Positions 16,934 to 25,155 of a stretch of DNA of 64,000 nucleotides are shown piece after piece. Made by a program: the position numbers and the translations under genes. Within the stretch, counting starts at the first letter, position 1. Each line of letters starts with the position of its first letter. Under the pieces are notes generated by a model. It searched no databases, was not told the DNA's origin, and saw nothing but the letters and a program-made list of their open reading frames with translations. Source of the DNA: Bin5 sp022827195 (GTDB taxonomy: Bacteria; Chloroflexota; Anaerolineae; Caldilineales; Caldilineaceae); NCBI GenBank assembly GCA_965208275.1, contig OZ242331.1, forward strand, positions 186,001-250,000. Direction: 5' to 3'.

Positions 16934-17827
16934 TCAGCCTTTGAGACCGGTGAGGGCGATGCCGCGGACGAAGTTTTTCTGGAAGATTAGGAAGACGATG
17001 AGGGGCGGGATGGAGACGAGGACGGAGCCGGCCATGACGGCCTGGTAGTCGGTGCCGCCGAAGCGGTTGGCCATGCGGGCGATGATGAGGGGGAGGGTCA
17101 GTTTCTTTTCTTCGTTGAGGATGACGAGGGGCCAGAGGTAGGCGTTGAAGGCGCCGAGGAAGACGAAGATGGCGAGCGCGGAGAGGATCGGCTTGGTGAG
17201 GGGCAGAATAATGTTGCGGTAGATGCCGAAGTCGCCGCTGCCGTCGATTTTGGCGGCGTCGTAGAGCTCGCGGGGGATGCCATAGACGAACTGGCGGCAG
17301 AGGAAGATGCCGAAGGAGGAGAAGATGCTGGGCACCCAGACGCCCCACAGCGAGTTGAGCAGGTTGAGCTCGCGCATGACGATGTAGAGTGGGATGAGGA
17401 GGGTGAGGAAGGGCACCATGGTGGTGGAGAGGACGAAGTAGAAGAGGTAGTCGCGGCCGGGGAACTCGAGGCGGGCGAAGATGAAGCCGCCCATAGATGA
17501 GGTGATGAGGACGCTGATGACGGTGCCGGTGGTGACGATGATGCTGTTGACGTAGGCGATGGGCAGGTTGGCGCGGGTGGGATCCATGACCATCAGGTAG
17601 GCGCCGAGGGTCCACTTTTTGGGGAGGAGCGTTACGGGCAGGCTGACGATGTCGGCGCCGGTCTTGAAGGAGGAGAAGAGGAGCCAGATGAAGGGGTAGA
17701 ACATGGCGAAGCTAAAGAAGGCCAGGATGAGGAAGACGACCGCCTTTGTCCACTTGCCGGAGATGAGCCAGCGGCGGAAGGGGGAGATGGTGGGACGGAG
17801 GCGGGTGGTTTCAGCGGCTTGGGCCAT
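16934..17827 (-). CDS. Carbohydrate ABC transporter permease, MalG/AraQ type
   Basis: 297 aa inner-membrane subunit with six predicted helices. The binding-protein-dependent EAA loop is seen in PRELYDAAKIDGSGDFGIYR, which contacts the ATPase. The N-terminus is cytoplasmic and basic, and the first helix is AVVFLILAFFSFAMFYPFIW. The last codons, GIALTGLKG, are typical of the family. It is the third gene of binding protein, MalF-type permease, MalG-type permease, 6 nt after its partner. No ATPase gene is nearby; such operons usually borrow a shared MsmK/UgpC-like ATPase. Confidence 0.92.
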   Translation of the reverse strand: MAQAAETTRLRPTISPFRRWLISGKWTKAVVFLILAFFSFAMFYPFIWLLFSSFKTGADIVSLPVTLLPKKWTLGAYLMVMDPTRANLPIAYVNSIIVTTGTVISVLITSSMGGFIFARLEFPGRDYLFYFVLSTTMVPFLTLLIPLYIVMRELNLLNSLWGVWVPSIFSSFGIFLCRQFVYGIPRELYDAAKIDGSGDFGIYRNIILPLTKPILSALAIFVFLGAFNAYLWPLVILNEEKKLTLPLIIARMANRFGGTDYQAVMAGSVLVSIPPLIVFLIFQKNFVRGIALTGLKG

Positions 17828-17833
17828 GACGGA

Positions 17834-18781
17834 TCAGTGTTCCCATTCGATGCGCCAGCGGTTGAGTTGGAAGACGGTCGCGCCGAGCAGGAGCACGAAG
17901 ATGATCAGCGAGACGGCGGCGCCGTAGCCGAGGTTGAGGGCGCGGAAGCCGAGCTCGTAGGTGTAGAGCGCGAGCGTGCGGGTGCTGAAGCCGGGGCCGG
18001 GGATGAGGAAGAAGGCCTCGAACATCTGCACTGTGCCGATGACGCTTACGACCATCTGGTAGACGAGCACGGGGCGGATCAGCGGCAGGGTGATTTTGAA
18101 AAAGGACTGCCAGAAGCCGGCGCCGTCGAGGCGGGCGGCTTCGAACAGGCTCTCGGGCACGTCGTTGATGCCGGCGAGAAAGAGGACGATGCCGGTGCCG
18201 AGGTGGGCCCAGATGATGACGGCGGTTATGGCCCAGAGAGCCTGTTGCGGGCTGGCCAGGAAGGGCTGCTCGGGCAGACCGACGCTGCTGAGCAGGGTGT
18301 TGAAGGCGCCGCCGGTTGGGCGGTAGAGCCAGCGCCAGAGGTAGAGGGAGACCACCAGGGGCGTAATCACGGGCAGGTAGTAGAGCGAGAGGTAGATGTT
18401 CCGCCATTTGCCCAGAATCTGGCTCAGGGCCAGGGCGAAGAGCAGCGCGATGGTGAGGCCAAGGCTGATTTCGACCACCGAGAAGAGGACCGTCTTTTCC
18501 AGGGCTTGCCAGAAGTACTGGTCGGTAAAGGCCTTGGTGAAGTTGCGCAGGCCGACGAACTTCGGGTTGGTGATGAAGTCCCAGTTCTGGAAGGCGAGCC
18601 AGATGCCGGTGCCGAAGGGGATGATGAAGATGATGGTATAGAAGATCAGGATGGCGGCGGAGTAGACGAGTGCAAAGGGGCTGGCGCGGCGGAAGCGCCG
18701 CCAGACGCTGTCACGGCGGGCGACGGGCAGTTGCGGCAACGTTTGACCACCGGAGACTGGGTGGTCCTGCAACGTAGTCAT
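17834..18781 (-). CDS. Sugar ABC transporter permease, MalF/UgpA type
   Basis: 315 aa. The N-terminal cytosolic stretch RRFRRASPFALVYSAAILIF leads into the first helix. The EAA loop is PESLFEAARLDGAGFWQSFF, followed by ITLPLIRPVLVYQMVVSVIG. It pairs with the MalG-type gene to form the transmembrane channel for an oligosaccharide or sugar derivative delivered by the binding protein encoded upstream. The spacing to the binding-protein gene is 74 nt and contains a strong hairpin. Confidence 0.92.
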   Translation of the reverse strand: MTTLQDHPVSGGQTLPQLPVARRDSVWRRFRRASPFALVYSAAILIFYTIIFIIPFGTGIWLAFQNWDFITNPKFVGLRNFTKAFTDQYFWQALEKTVLFSVVEISLGLTIALLFALALSQILGKWRNIYLSLYYLPVITPLVVSLYLWRWLYRPTGGAFNTLLSSVGLPEQPFLASPQQALWAITAVIIWAHLGTGIVLFLAGINDVPESLFEAARLDGAGFWQSFFKITLPLIRPVLVYQMVVSVIGTVQMFEAFFLIPGPGFSTRTLALYTYELGFRALNLGYGAAVSLIIFVLLLGATVFQLNRWRIEWEH

Positions 18782-18802
18782 GCTAATGTTTCCGCTGGTT
18801 CA

Positions 18803-18834
18803 CGGGCGCCGCGTACACGGGTACGCGGCGCCCG
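18803..18834 (-). terminator. Intercistronic 14-bp hairpin between binding-protein and permease genes
   Basis: A perfect inverted repeat of 14 bp (CGGGCGCCGCGTAC / GTACGCGGCGCCCG) with a 4-nt loop lies between the binding-protein stop and the MalF-type start. There is no U-run, so it is more likely an mRNA-stabilising or partial-attenuation structure. Such structures keep binding protein in excess over permease; the structure is seen, the role is inferred. Confidence 0.7.
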
Positions 18835-18855
18835 TTCAGATCAAATACTGTGAGG

Positions 18856-20196
18856 TCAGGCTGCCAGACGTTCTCGGGCCTGGTCTTCCTGTTCCTGCAG
18901 GTAGGCGTCCATGGCGTGCAGGGCATCATGGATGCTGATTTCCTGGCGCATGGCGCGGTCGAACTCGGCTGCGGCAGGTCCTTGTTGGGCGACGTGGTCC
19001 TGGGGATAGCGTGCGTAGGGCCACATGCCCTCAGCGACGCGCTTGGAGACGAGACCGTATTTGACATCGCCGATGCCGGGATCGTTGTAAACGCCCTTAG
19101 AGGGGACGACGCCGGAGTAGAAATCGAGGGCCTGGAGGAGGGCGCCGTTGCTGACGATGAGCAGGGCGAAGTCTACGGCGGCCTCAAGCTTGGCGGAGTC
19201 CTCCGCCAGCCGCTTGGAAAGGCCATAACCGGCGACGTGCTGCGGGTAGAGTATATAGTCGACTGCGTTGGCGAGGGGCGGCGTGACGATGTTGTCGGCC
19301 GGCACGTCGGCGACGTCTGTCATAACGCTCATGGTCCAGGCGCCGTTGCCCCAGATCGAGACGAGCTGCTGGGTGCAGGCCTCGTACTCGCTGGTGAAGA
19401 GCTCGAAATCGACGGTCTTGTGGACGTGATAGACGTCGTGCAGGATCTGGGCGGCGGCAGCGCCCACTTCGCTGTCGTGGGACCAGACGCCGGTCTCCTT
19501 GTCGAAGAAGTCCCCGCCGAGCTGCCAGATCAGGGTCCAGAGCAGCTGATATTGGGAGCTGGCAATCGAGTAGCCGGAGCGGGTGACTTTGCCCTCATCG
19601 TTCATCTGCGTCATGGCGATGCCGGCATCGACCACGTCTTCGTAGGAGCCGAAGTTGAGGTAATCGACGCCCGCCTCGGCGCAGTGGTCCATGTTGACGG
19701 TCATGGCGGCGCCGCGGATGCCGGCGAGCCAGGGCAGGTAGTAGACCTTGTTGCCGGGCACTTCGACGGCCTGGAAGGCAGCCGGCCACATCTTTTCTTC
19801 GAGTTCGGCGGCGCCGCCGGCAGCGTCGGTGATGTCGAGGAAGACGCGTGTGATGTCGGTGGCGACGACCCAGTCGGTGTACATCATCATGACGTCGCCT
19901 TCGGTGCCGGAGGCGATGGACGGCAGCATCTTGTTGAGCAGGTCACCGTAGCCGATGGCCTGGAGGTCGACGGTGACATTCTCGTGATCTTTTTCAAACT
20001 CGGGCTGGACCCATCCCATGATGCGGTTGGCGCCGTCCCAGTCCTGGTACCAGACGACGAGGTCGATCGGCTCGGCCATGGCGGCGGCGCCGTCCATGCC
20101 TGCATCGGGCCCGACCGGAGCGCAGGCGGCCAGTGCGGCGGCGGCACCGAGACCGGCTCCTGCTTTGAGCAGCTGTCGACGACTTAACTCTTGCAT
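18856..20196 (-). CDS. Sugar ABC transporter substrate-binding lipoprotein
   Basis: 446 aa extracellular solute-binding protein family 1. ATG 20196 has AGGAGG at 7 nt. The signal is twin-arginine with a lipobox (SRRQLLKAGAGLG ... LAACAPVG), so the mature protein is exported folded and anchored by a Cys near residue 24. The binding fold starts PIDLVVWYQDWDGANRIM and includes ASGTEGDVMMMYTDWVVATD. It is the first gene of a three-gene ABC operon, with a good promoter 100 nt upstream. The ligand is probably a carbohydrate or polyol, not determinable here. Confidence 0.92.
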   Translation of the reverse strand: MQELSRRQLLKAGAGLGAAAALAACAPVGPDAGMDGAAAMAEPIDLVVWYQDWDGANRIMGWVQPEFEKDHENVTVDLQAIGYGDLLNKMLPSIASGTEGDVMMMYTDWVVATDITRVFLDITDAAGGAAELEEKMWPAAFQAVEVPGNKVYYLPWLAGIRGAAMTVNMDHCAEAGVDYLNFGSYEDVVDAGIAMTQMNDEGKVTRSGYSIASSQYQLLWTLIWQLGGDFFDKETGVWSHDSEVGAAAAQILHDVYHVHKTVDFELFTSEYEACTQQLVSIWGNGAWTMSVMTDVADVPADNIVTPPLANAVDYILYPQHVAGYGLSKRLAEDSAKLEAAVDFALLIVSNGALLQALDFYSGVVPSKGVYNDPGIGDVKYGLVSKRVAEGMWPYARYPQDHVAQQGPAAAEFDRAMRQEISIHDALHAMDAYLQEQEDQARERLAA

Positions 20197-20300
20197 GTTT
20201 CGCCCTCCTGAAAGGCTATTTTGGCCGCCGCGTGTGCGGCGCGCCGTGTTGTTGGAATTGGGTGGCGTTTTAAGGTGTTTGGGCTGATTGTCCAGCGGGA

Positions 20301-20328
20301 AGTATAGCATCACGGATGGGGCTGTCAA
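20301..20328 (-). promoter_or_regulatory. Sigma70 promoter of the ABC operon
   Basis: On the minus strand a perfect TTGACA (20323-20328), a 16-nt spacer and TATACT (20301-20306) precede the binding-protein gene, leaving a leader of about 100 nt. It is the best housekeeping promoter match in the window. Confidence 0.75.
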
Positions 20329-20457
20329 ATCGGGGCGAGTGGGTGCCCCGGTTGGCTTGGGGGAGGGCGAGTCTGCTGCTAGAATGGGCAGGCGAATCCC
20401 CGCGAATGGACGCGGGGCGCGAGACGGGCAACCATCACTTCAGCCGGGAAGCAGCGG

Positions 20458-21717
20458 ATGGATTTCAGGCGGCTCAGCGCGGTCTCTTTTGGGCACATGG
20501 CGATCGATATTATCAACGCTTCGATCGCGATGATTCTCACGGTACTGGTTGTGCCATTCAATCTGTCGAACTCGCAGATTGCGTTGGGCGGGATGATCTA
20601 CCAGCTGATGGGGTCGCTGACGCAGCCGTTTTTTGGTGTCCTGGCGGACCGGTTCGGGGGGCGCTGGCTGGGGGCGGTTGGTCTGCTGTGGACGTCGGTG
20701 TTCTATTTTGCGGCGACTTTTTCGCAGAACTACATCACGCTGATTGTGCTGATGGCGGTGGCATCGCTGGGCAGCGGCGCGTTCCATCCGCAGGGGGCGA
20801 TGAATGCGGGGGCGGCGGGGCGGGAGCGCCGGACGACGGGGACGTCGATCTTCTTTTTGCTGGGGCAGATGGGGCTGGCGTTCGGGCCGATGATCGCGGG
20901 TTTCCTGCTGGAGGAGATCGGGATGATGGGTCCGCGCATTATGGCGGCGGCGACGCTGCCGTTTGTGGCGTGGATGGCGGTGGGGCTGCACAAGCCGGTG
21001 GAGAAGCCGGAGAGCGAGGAGGCGCCGGCGGGGCCGGTGAAGATTTCTCCGTTCCGCGGGGGTCACGTGTGGCCGCCGACGAAGGCAAGACGCAGGCGGC
21101 CGGGGGCGGAGAGGCCGAGGCGGACGGGGCGGTTGTACGTGCTGGTGGCGTTTGCGGTGCTGGTGGGGCTGCGAGCCTCGGTGCACCAGATCTTTTACGG
21201 GCTGTTGCCGAAATATTTCGCTGACTTGGCGTTTACGCCGAGCGAGTACGGCCTGATGGTGGGTGTGCCAAGCGTTGCAATTGCGCTGGGTTCGATGGCG
21301 GGCGGCGTGCTGGGGGACAGGTTCGACCAGCGCAAGGTTCTCTTTGCCGCGTTGCTGGCGGCTACGCCTTTTTCGTGGCTGATGCTGGATGTTGTGCACG
21401 GGTGGGCGTTCTATCCGCTGGCGTTTGCGGCCGGTTTCCTGGTTGGGATTCCGCACAGCATTTTGGTGGTGATGGCGCAGGCGTTTCTGCCGGGCCGGCA
21501 GGGGCTGGCGAGCGGGGCGATCCTGGGGTTCACGTTTGCAGCTGGTGCGTTGGGCATGGGGTTGGCGGGGCCGATCGCGGACTACTACACTCTGTCCGGG
21601 GTGATGCACGTGGTTGCGGTGATGCCGCTGCTGGCCGCGGTGTGCGCTATTTTCGTGCGAGCGGCTGAGACGCCGCCGGCGCCTTCGGTTGCGCCTGCGA
21701 CGGGGTCGGCGGATTGA
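20458..21717 (+). CDS. MFS transporter, fosmidomycin-resistance (Fsr)-like
   Basis: 419 aa, about twelve transmembrane helices in two halves. GMIYQLMGSLTQPFFGVLADRFGGRWLG covers the loop 2-3 A-motif region (GVLADRFGGR). VASLGSGAFHPQGAMNA is the signature of Fsr-like MFS exporters. The central cytosolic loop is unusually long and basic (about residues 185-225, ARRRRPGAERPRRTGR). It lies alone on the plus strand, divergent from the ABC operon. It probably exports a small drug-like compound; the substrate is unknown. The stop codon is immediately followed by a TTTTCG-type dispersed repeat. Confidence 0.88.
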   Translation: MDFRRLSAVSFGHMAIDIINASIAMILTVLVVPFNLSNSQIALGGMIYQLMGSLTQPFFGVLADRFGGRWLGAVGLLWTSVFYFAATFSQNYITLIVLMAVASLGSGAFHPQGAMNAGAAGRERRTTGTSIFFLLGQMGLAFGPMIAGFLLEEIGMMGPRIMAAATLPFVAWMAVGLHKPVEKPESEEAPAGPVKISPFRGGHVWPPTKARRRRPGAERPRRTGRLYVLVAFAVLVGLRASVHQIFYGLLPKYFADLAFTPSEYGLMVGVPSVAIALGSMAGGVLGDRFDQRKVLFAALLAATPFSWLMLDVVHGWAFYPLAFAAGFLVGIPHSILVVMAQAFLPGRQGLASGAILGFTFAAGALGMGLAGPIADYYTLSGVMHVVAVMPLLAAVCAIFVRAAETPPAPSVAPATGSAD

Positions 21718-21756
21718 GTTCTTCGTTTTGAGTTTCTGGTTTTTCGTTGGTGTTCG
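21716..21756. repeat. TTCGTTTTNAGTTTCTGGTTT dispersed repeat, copy a
   Basis: GTTCTTCGTTTTGAGTTTCT and the following GGTTTTTCGTTGG begin inside the stop codon of the MFS gene. Related copies lie at 23669-23702, 37226-37262, 50501-50531 and 51996-52030. Confidence 0.6.
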
Positions 21757-21875
21757 ATACGGCCGGGCGGATGCTCCGGAGCGGGAAGGTTGGTTCTGCG
21801 TTCTTTTGCGAATCGGGGTCGGCAGGTGGAGCCGGTGAGCAGGCCATCGCTAAAGCGGGAAAGTTGACAAGGGCA

Positions 21876-22115
21876 CTAGAGTCGATCGCGCTCGTCTGGC
21901 GGATCCACGTTTGCAACTTTCGCCATCGCCTCCAGGAATTCCTCCCTACTCCCGCGTTCGGCGCGTTCCATCAGATATGCTTCTGTGGCAATCGCCGAAG
22001 CTTTTTCAGCCATAGCCAGCACAATGAACTGTTCCAGCGACATACCTACTCGCTTAACAATTTCACAGACTGTTGCGTGAAGAGAGTCCGGGATTGAAAG
22101 ACGAATGTTTGTCAT
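21876..22115 (-). CDS. Ribbon-helix-helix/HicB-like antitoxin
   Basis: 79 aa. TNIRLSIPDSLHATVCEIVK is a typical ribbon-helix-helix strand and helix, followed by RVGMSLEQFIVLAMAEKASA. It would bind operator DNA and neutralise a partner PIN RNase. Its ATG (22113-22115) overlaps the TGA of the PIN frame upstream (ATGA), which marks a coupled pair. It appears intact although the PIN gene is broken. Confidence 0.8.
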   Translation of the reverse strand: MTNIRLSIPDSLHATVCEIVKRVGMSLEQFIVLAMAEKASAIATEAYLMERAERGSREEFLEAMAKVANVDPPDERDRL

Positions 22116-22540
22116 GGTTTTTGTTCAATTCGCTCAAGGAACTCTTTTGGCGTTGCAACCTGGACCCCAAACTGCTCGCATCCGGCGAAGTGGCGCCGAT
22201 TGAATGTCACAATTTACTGCACTCCAGCGGCTACAGCCAATTCCAGCACCATGTCGTCCCCGGGGTCCGGGAGAAGAGGACGCCACAGGAAAAATATCTT
22301 CCTTCTGTTTGCCACAGCACACAGATAGTCCAAGATGTCATCAAGGTCCCGCTCGGTCAGTTGTGTCTGGTCGAGCATCCGTTTTGCCACTGCCTCGTTC
22401 TCGGCGACACGAGAAATCGAAAGGTTGAGTTCGAAAAGCCCGCTTCCAGCAAGTGTTAAGAGTCGATATGACGCACCGCGTCTGGAAAGAAGGGCCGATA
22501 CAAGAACATTGGTATCGACGACGATCTGGGGTGAATTCAC
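22112..22540 (-). pseudogene. PIN-family toxin (COG1569-like) interrupted by one TAA
   Basis: GTG 22540 starts VNSPQIVVDTNVLVSALL, the PIN first-Asp motif. It continues through FELNLSISRVAENEAVAKR and LLPDPGDDMVLELAVAAGVQ to a TAA at 22214-22216. The same frame stays open for 33 more codons (IVTFNRRHFAGCEQFGVQ ... ATPKEFLERIEQ), which is exactly the conserved PIN C-terminus. It ends at TGA 22112-22114, overlapping the antitoxin ATG. Family members have Tyr at the stop position (GxxYIVTFNRRHF). One substitution, not wide decay, therefore explains the break. The conserved GDD and the C-terminal part would otherwise be complete. Confidence 0.85.
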
Positions 22541-22714
22541 GGGGATATCGCCTCTAGTGTTCTGTCTGGCAATGCCTCCAACCAAGCGAGTTGCCTCAGT
22601 TTCGTCGTCGGGGAAGTGTAGGCCCTAAGAGTGTTCCGCGAAAAACTCGTCTATTGTAGCAGGTCGCCCCGAGTGACGCAGTCGGTGCCGCCGCAAAGTC
22701 TGATTCGACTGGCA

Positions 22715-23599
22715 CTACGGCCAGGCAGTTTCAGATATTTCTGATTCGACGACAGGTCCGCGAGCGCCTTCGGTGAGGCGGCCGGTGACGATTTGGCCGT
22801 CGTGCTGAAAGACGAGGAGCGCGTTCTTTTCCAGGGCCTGCAGGCGGAGGGCGCGTTTGCCCTCGATGCTGCGCATGGGGTCGAGGTCGAAGGAGGGGAC
22901 CCAGGCGAGGCGGTCGAGGTGTGCGGCCCAGCTGCAGGCGTCGCCGAGGAAGAGGAGGGAGTGGCCTGCGTCCTCGACCCAGACGGCCTGGATGCTGTCG
23001 GTGTGGCCGGGCACGGTTACGGTGCGGACACCGGCGGCGAGGTCCTGGTCGCCGTCGACGATTTCGAGTTGGCCGGAGCGGCGCAGGGGCTCCCAGTTCT
23101 GGGGGAAATAGGTGCCTCGGGTGCGCTCGTTGGGGAAGGAGGCGTCGGCCATTTCGAGGCGTTGGACGAGGTAGCGGGCGTTGGGGAAGGAGGGAACGGC
23201 CTCGCTGTCCGGGTCGCCGGGATCGCTCCAGTGCGTGCAGCCGCCGGCGTGGTCGCCGTGGAGATGGGTCATGAGGACGATGTCGACGTCTTCCGGGCTG
23301 AAGCCGGCGCGGCCGAGGTCGGCGGCGAGGCGGCGCGAGGAATCGTCCATGCCGAAATTGCGGCGGTCCCTGGCGGTGAGTTTGTCGCCTTGGCCGGTAT
23401 CGACGAGGATGAGACCGGCGGAGGACTGGACGAGGAGAGAGCGCATCTGGACGGGGATGCGGTTCTTGTCGTCGGGGCGGATGACCCGTTCCCAGAGGAC
23501 GCGGGGCACGAGGCCGAAGAAGCCGCCGCCGTCGACGAGCTGGCGGCCGTCGCTGACGATATGGCAGGGGATGGAACCGATTTGGAAGGTGTAGGGCAT
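22715..23599 (-). CDS. MBL-fold metallo-hydrolase (lactonase-like)
   Basis: 294 aa. The zinc motif HLHGDHAGG lies near residue 108, followed by the second His in TVPGHTDSIQAV, the bridging Asp in LLFLGDACSW, and a final His in VFQHDG. The overall order resembles N-acyl-homoserine lactonase-type and other small-substrate MBL hydrolases. It stands alone, facing the HAD gene. An extended -10 (TGCTATACT on the minus strand, 23642-23650) lies about 45 nt upstream. The substrate cannot be stated. Confidence 0.88.
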   Translation of the reverse strand: MPYTFQIGSIPCHIVSDGRQLVDGGGFFGLVPRVLWERVIRPDDKNRIPVQMRSLLVQSSAGLILVDTGQGDKLTARDRRNFGMDDSSRRLAADLGRAGFSPEDVDIVLMTHLHGDHAGGCTHWSDPGDPDSEAVPSFPNARYLVQRLEMADASFPNERTRGTYFPQNWEPLRRSGQLEIVDGDQDLAAGVRTVTVPGHTDSIQAVWVEDAGHSLLFLGDACSWAAHLDRLAWVPSFDLDPMRSIEGKRALRLQALEKNALLVFQHDGQIVTGRLTEGARGPVVESEISETAWP

Positions 23600-23668
23600 G
23601 GCTGGCTTTCCTGCAGGCGAAGGGGTTGCGGTTCGTTGCGGAGTATAGCACGGTGGACGGGGGATGGG

Positions 23669-23702
23669 GTAGTTTTCCGTTTCTTTTCTTGAGTTTTCAG
23701 TT
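23669..23702. repeat. TTTTCCGTTTCTTTTCTTGAG dispersed repeat, copy b
   Basis: TAGTTTTCCGTTTCTTTTCT then TGAGTTTTCAG, a diverged copy of the family seen after several stop codons, here between divergent genes. Confidence 0.45.
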
Positions 23703-23782
23703 CACGAAAACAAGCTTAAAGGCGTGGTGTACGGAGATTGGGGCGGGATCGGGCACAGGGAATAAGTGGAGCAGCAATCGGT

Positions 23783-24577
23783 ATGAATTCGCAGAATTTC
23801 TTTTCCGGTGAGGCGGCGCGGATGCGGCCGCGCCGGTTGGTGCAGGGTCTGATCTTCGACTTTGACAATACGCTGGCGCGGCTGGCGGAGCCGCTGGACG
23901 GGTTGATGGCGAAAGGGGCGGAGACGGCGGTGGCGTACATGCGCTCGACCGGCATGGACGACCTGCCCGAGGAGTTTGCGGGGCACCTGGTGGAGGCGCG
24001 CCTATTCGCACAGCAGAAGTCGGATGACGAGCAGGAGGAGCACACCGCGGACGATACGCTGAGCTTTCTGCTGCAGTTTTTCAACTACCCGGCCTCGCGC
24101 ATGAACGAGGAAGTGCTGCGGCAGGCGGTGGACCTTTTCTATGCGCCGGAGATGACGGCGTGGGAGCCGATGCCCGGCGCGATCGAGCTGCTGGCGGAGC
24201 TGCGGGACGGTGGTTTCCTGCTGGCGGTGATCGCGAACTATGCCAGCGACCGGGTCTTCCAGCGGATCATCGACTATACGGGGCTGCGGCCCTATGTCGA
24301 TGTTTGTCTGAGCAGCGCGGCGGTGGAGTGGCGCAAACCGGAGAAGGAGATCTACGATGCGGCGCTAGGGCGCTGGGACGCGGAGCCCTATGAGCTGGTG
24401 TGTGTGGGCGACAGTCTCAAGCATGACGTTGCGGGCGGGCAGGGGATCGGTGCGCTGACGGTTCACTGCCGCATGATCCCGCTGGCTGAGGACCTGCGGA
24501 TCGTGGAGAGCGTGGAGCCGGACGCGGTGATCGAGGAACTGGCGGAGCTGCCTGCCATGGTGCGGGCGTGGAGCTGA
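23783..24577 (+). CDS. HAD-superfamily hydrolase
   Basis: 264 aa from ATG 23783; an upstream GTG or ATG lacks a ribosome site. Motif I is IFDFDNTLARL with nucleophile Asp near residue 26. A helical cap of about 110 aa follows, motif III is WRKPEKEIYDAAL, and motif IV is VCVGDSLKHDVAGG. This order is that of class I HAD phosphatases. It overlaps the next (Nudix) gene by 10 nt, so both are co-translated. The small-metabolite phosphatase substrate is unknown. Confidence 0.9.
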   Translation: MNSQNFFSGEAARMRPRRLVQGLIFDFDNTLARLAEPLDGLMAKGAETAVAYMRSTGMDDLPEEFAGHLVEARLFAQQKSDDEQEEHTADDTLSFLLQFFNYPASRMNEEVLRQAVDLFYAPEMTAWEPMPGAIELLAELRDGGFLLAVIANYASDRVFQRIIDYTGLRPYVDVCLSSAAVEWRKPEKEIYDAALGRWDAEPYELVCVGDSLKHDVAGGQGIGALTVHCRMIPLAEDLRIVESVEPDAVIEELAELPAMVRAWS

Positions 24578-25074
24578 GCGTGGGCGGAAAAGAAGGAGCG
24601 GTCAACGAGACTTTTGCGGTGACCATCAGCCGCGAGTATCCGCCTGCGCCGCTGGTGGCGGTGGCGGCGGTGGTTCTTGACGGCGGCGGGCGGGCGCTGA
24701 TGATCCGGCGGGCGCAGCCGCCGTCGCTGGGCATGTGGGCGCTGCCGGGCGGTCTGCTGGACCTGGGTGAGCCGGTGCGCGACGGGGTCGTGCGCGAGGT
24801 GCGCGAGGAGACCGGGGCGGAGATTGAGGTGGTGGAGCTGCTGGACCTGTTCGAGCCGATTCACCGCGACGCGACGGGCGCGGTGCGCTATCATTATGTT
24901 GTGATCGATTTCTGGGCCCATTTCCGCGGGGGGGCGGTTGCACCGGCGGACGACGCCGACGAGGCGGAGTGGGTCTCGCTGGAACGGTTGGACGAGTTGC
25001 CGATGGAAGATGCCACACGGCGCGTCGTGCGGAAGGCCCACGCCCGCTGGAAGAACGGACGGGCGGTCAAATGA
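24568..25074 (+). CDS. Nudix hydrolase
   Basis: 168 aa, GTG start inside the end of the HAD gene. The Nudix box is complete at about residues 57-79: GGLLDLGEPVRDGVVREVRE then ETGAEI (GX5EX7REUXEEXGU). It hydrolyses a nucleoside diphosphate linked to another group. The N-terminal strand PLVAVAAVVLDGGGRALMIR and the WALPGG before the box are typical of ADP-ribose or NAD-type pyrophosphatases, but the subfamily is not decided. The overlap with HAD suggests joint metabolite clean-up. Confidence 0.9.
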   Translation: MELSVGGKEGAVNETFAVTISREYPPAPLVAVAAVVLDGGGRALMIRRAQPPSLGMWALPGGLLDLGEPVRDGVVREVREETGAEIEVVELLDLFEPIHRDATGAVRYHYVVIDFWAHFRGGAVAPADDADEAEWVSLERLDELPMEDATRRVVRKAHARWKNGRAVK

Positions 25075-25155
25075 ACTGGTAACATCCCCGCGGGTTGGCC
25101 CCTCTCTTCAGCCGAAAGCCTGCCAGTTGCGCTGTTGATCCGCTTCTGCGCCGGG

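Noticed and set aside
14130..22216. Recoding of TAA to tyrosine
   Set aside because: Several intact genes end in TAA at natural protein ends, so TAA functions as a stop. Mutation or read error is simpler.
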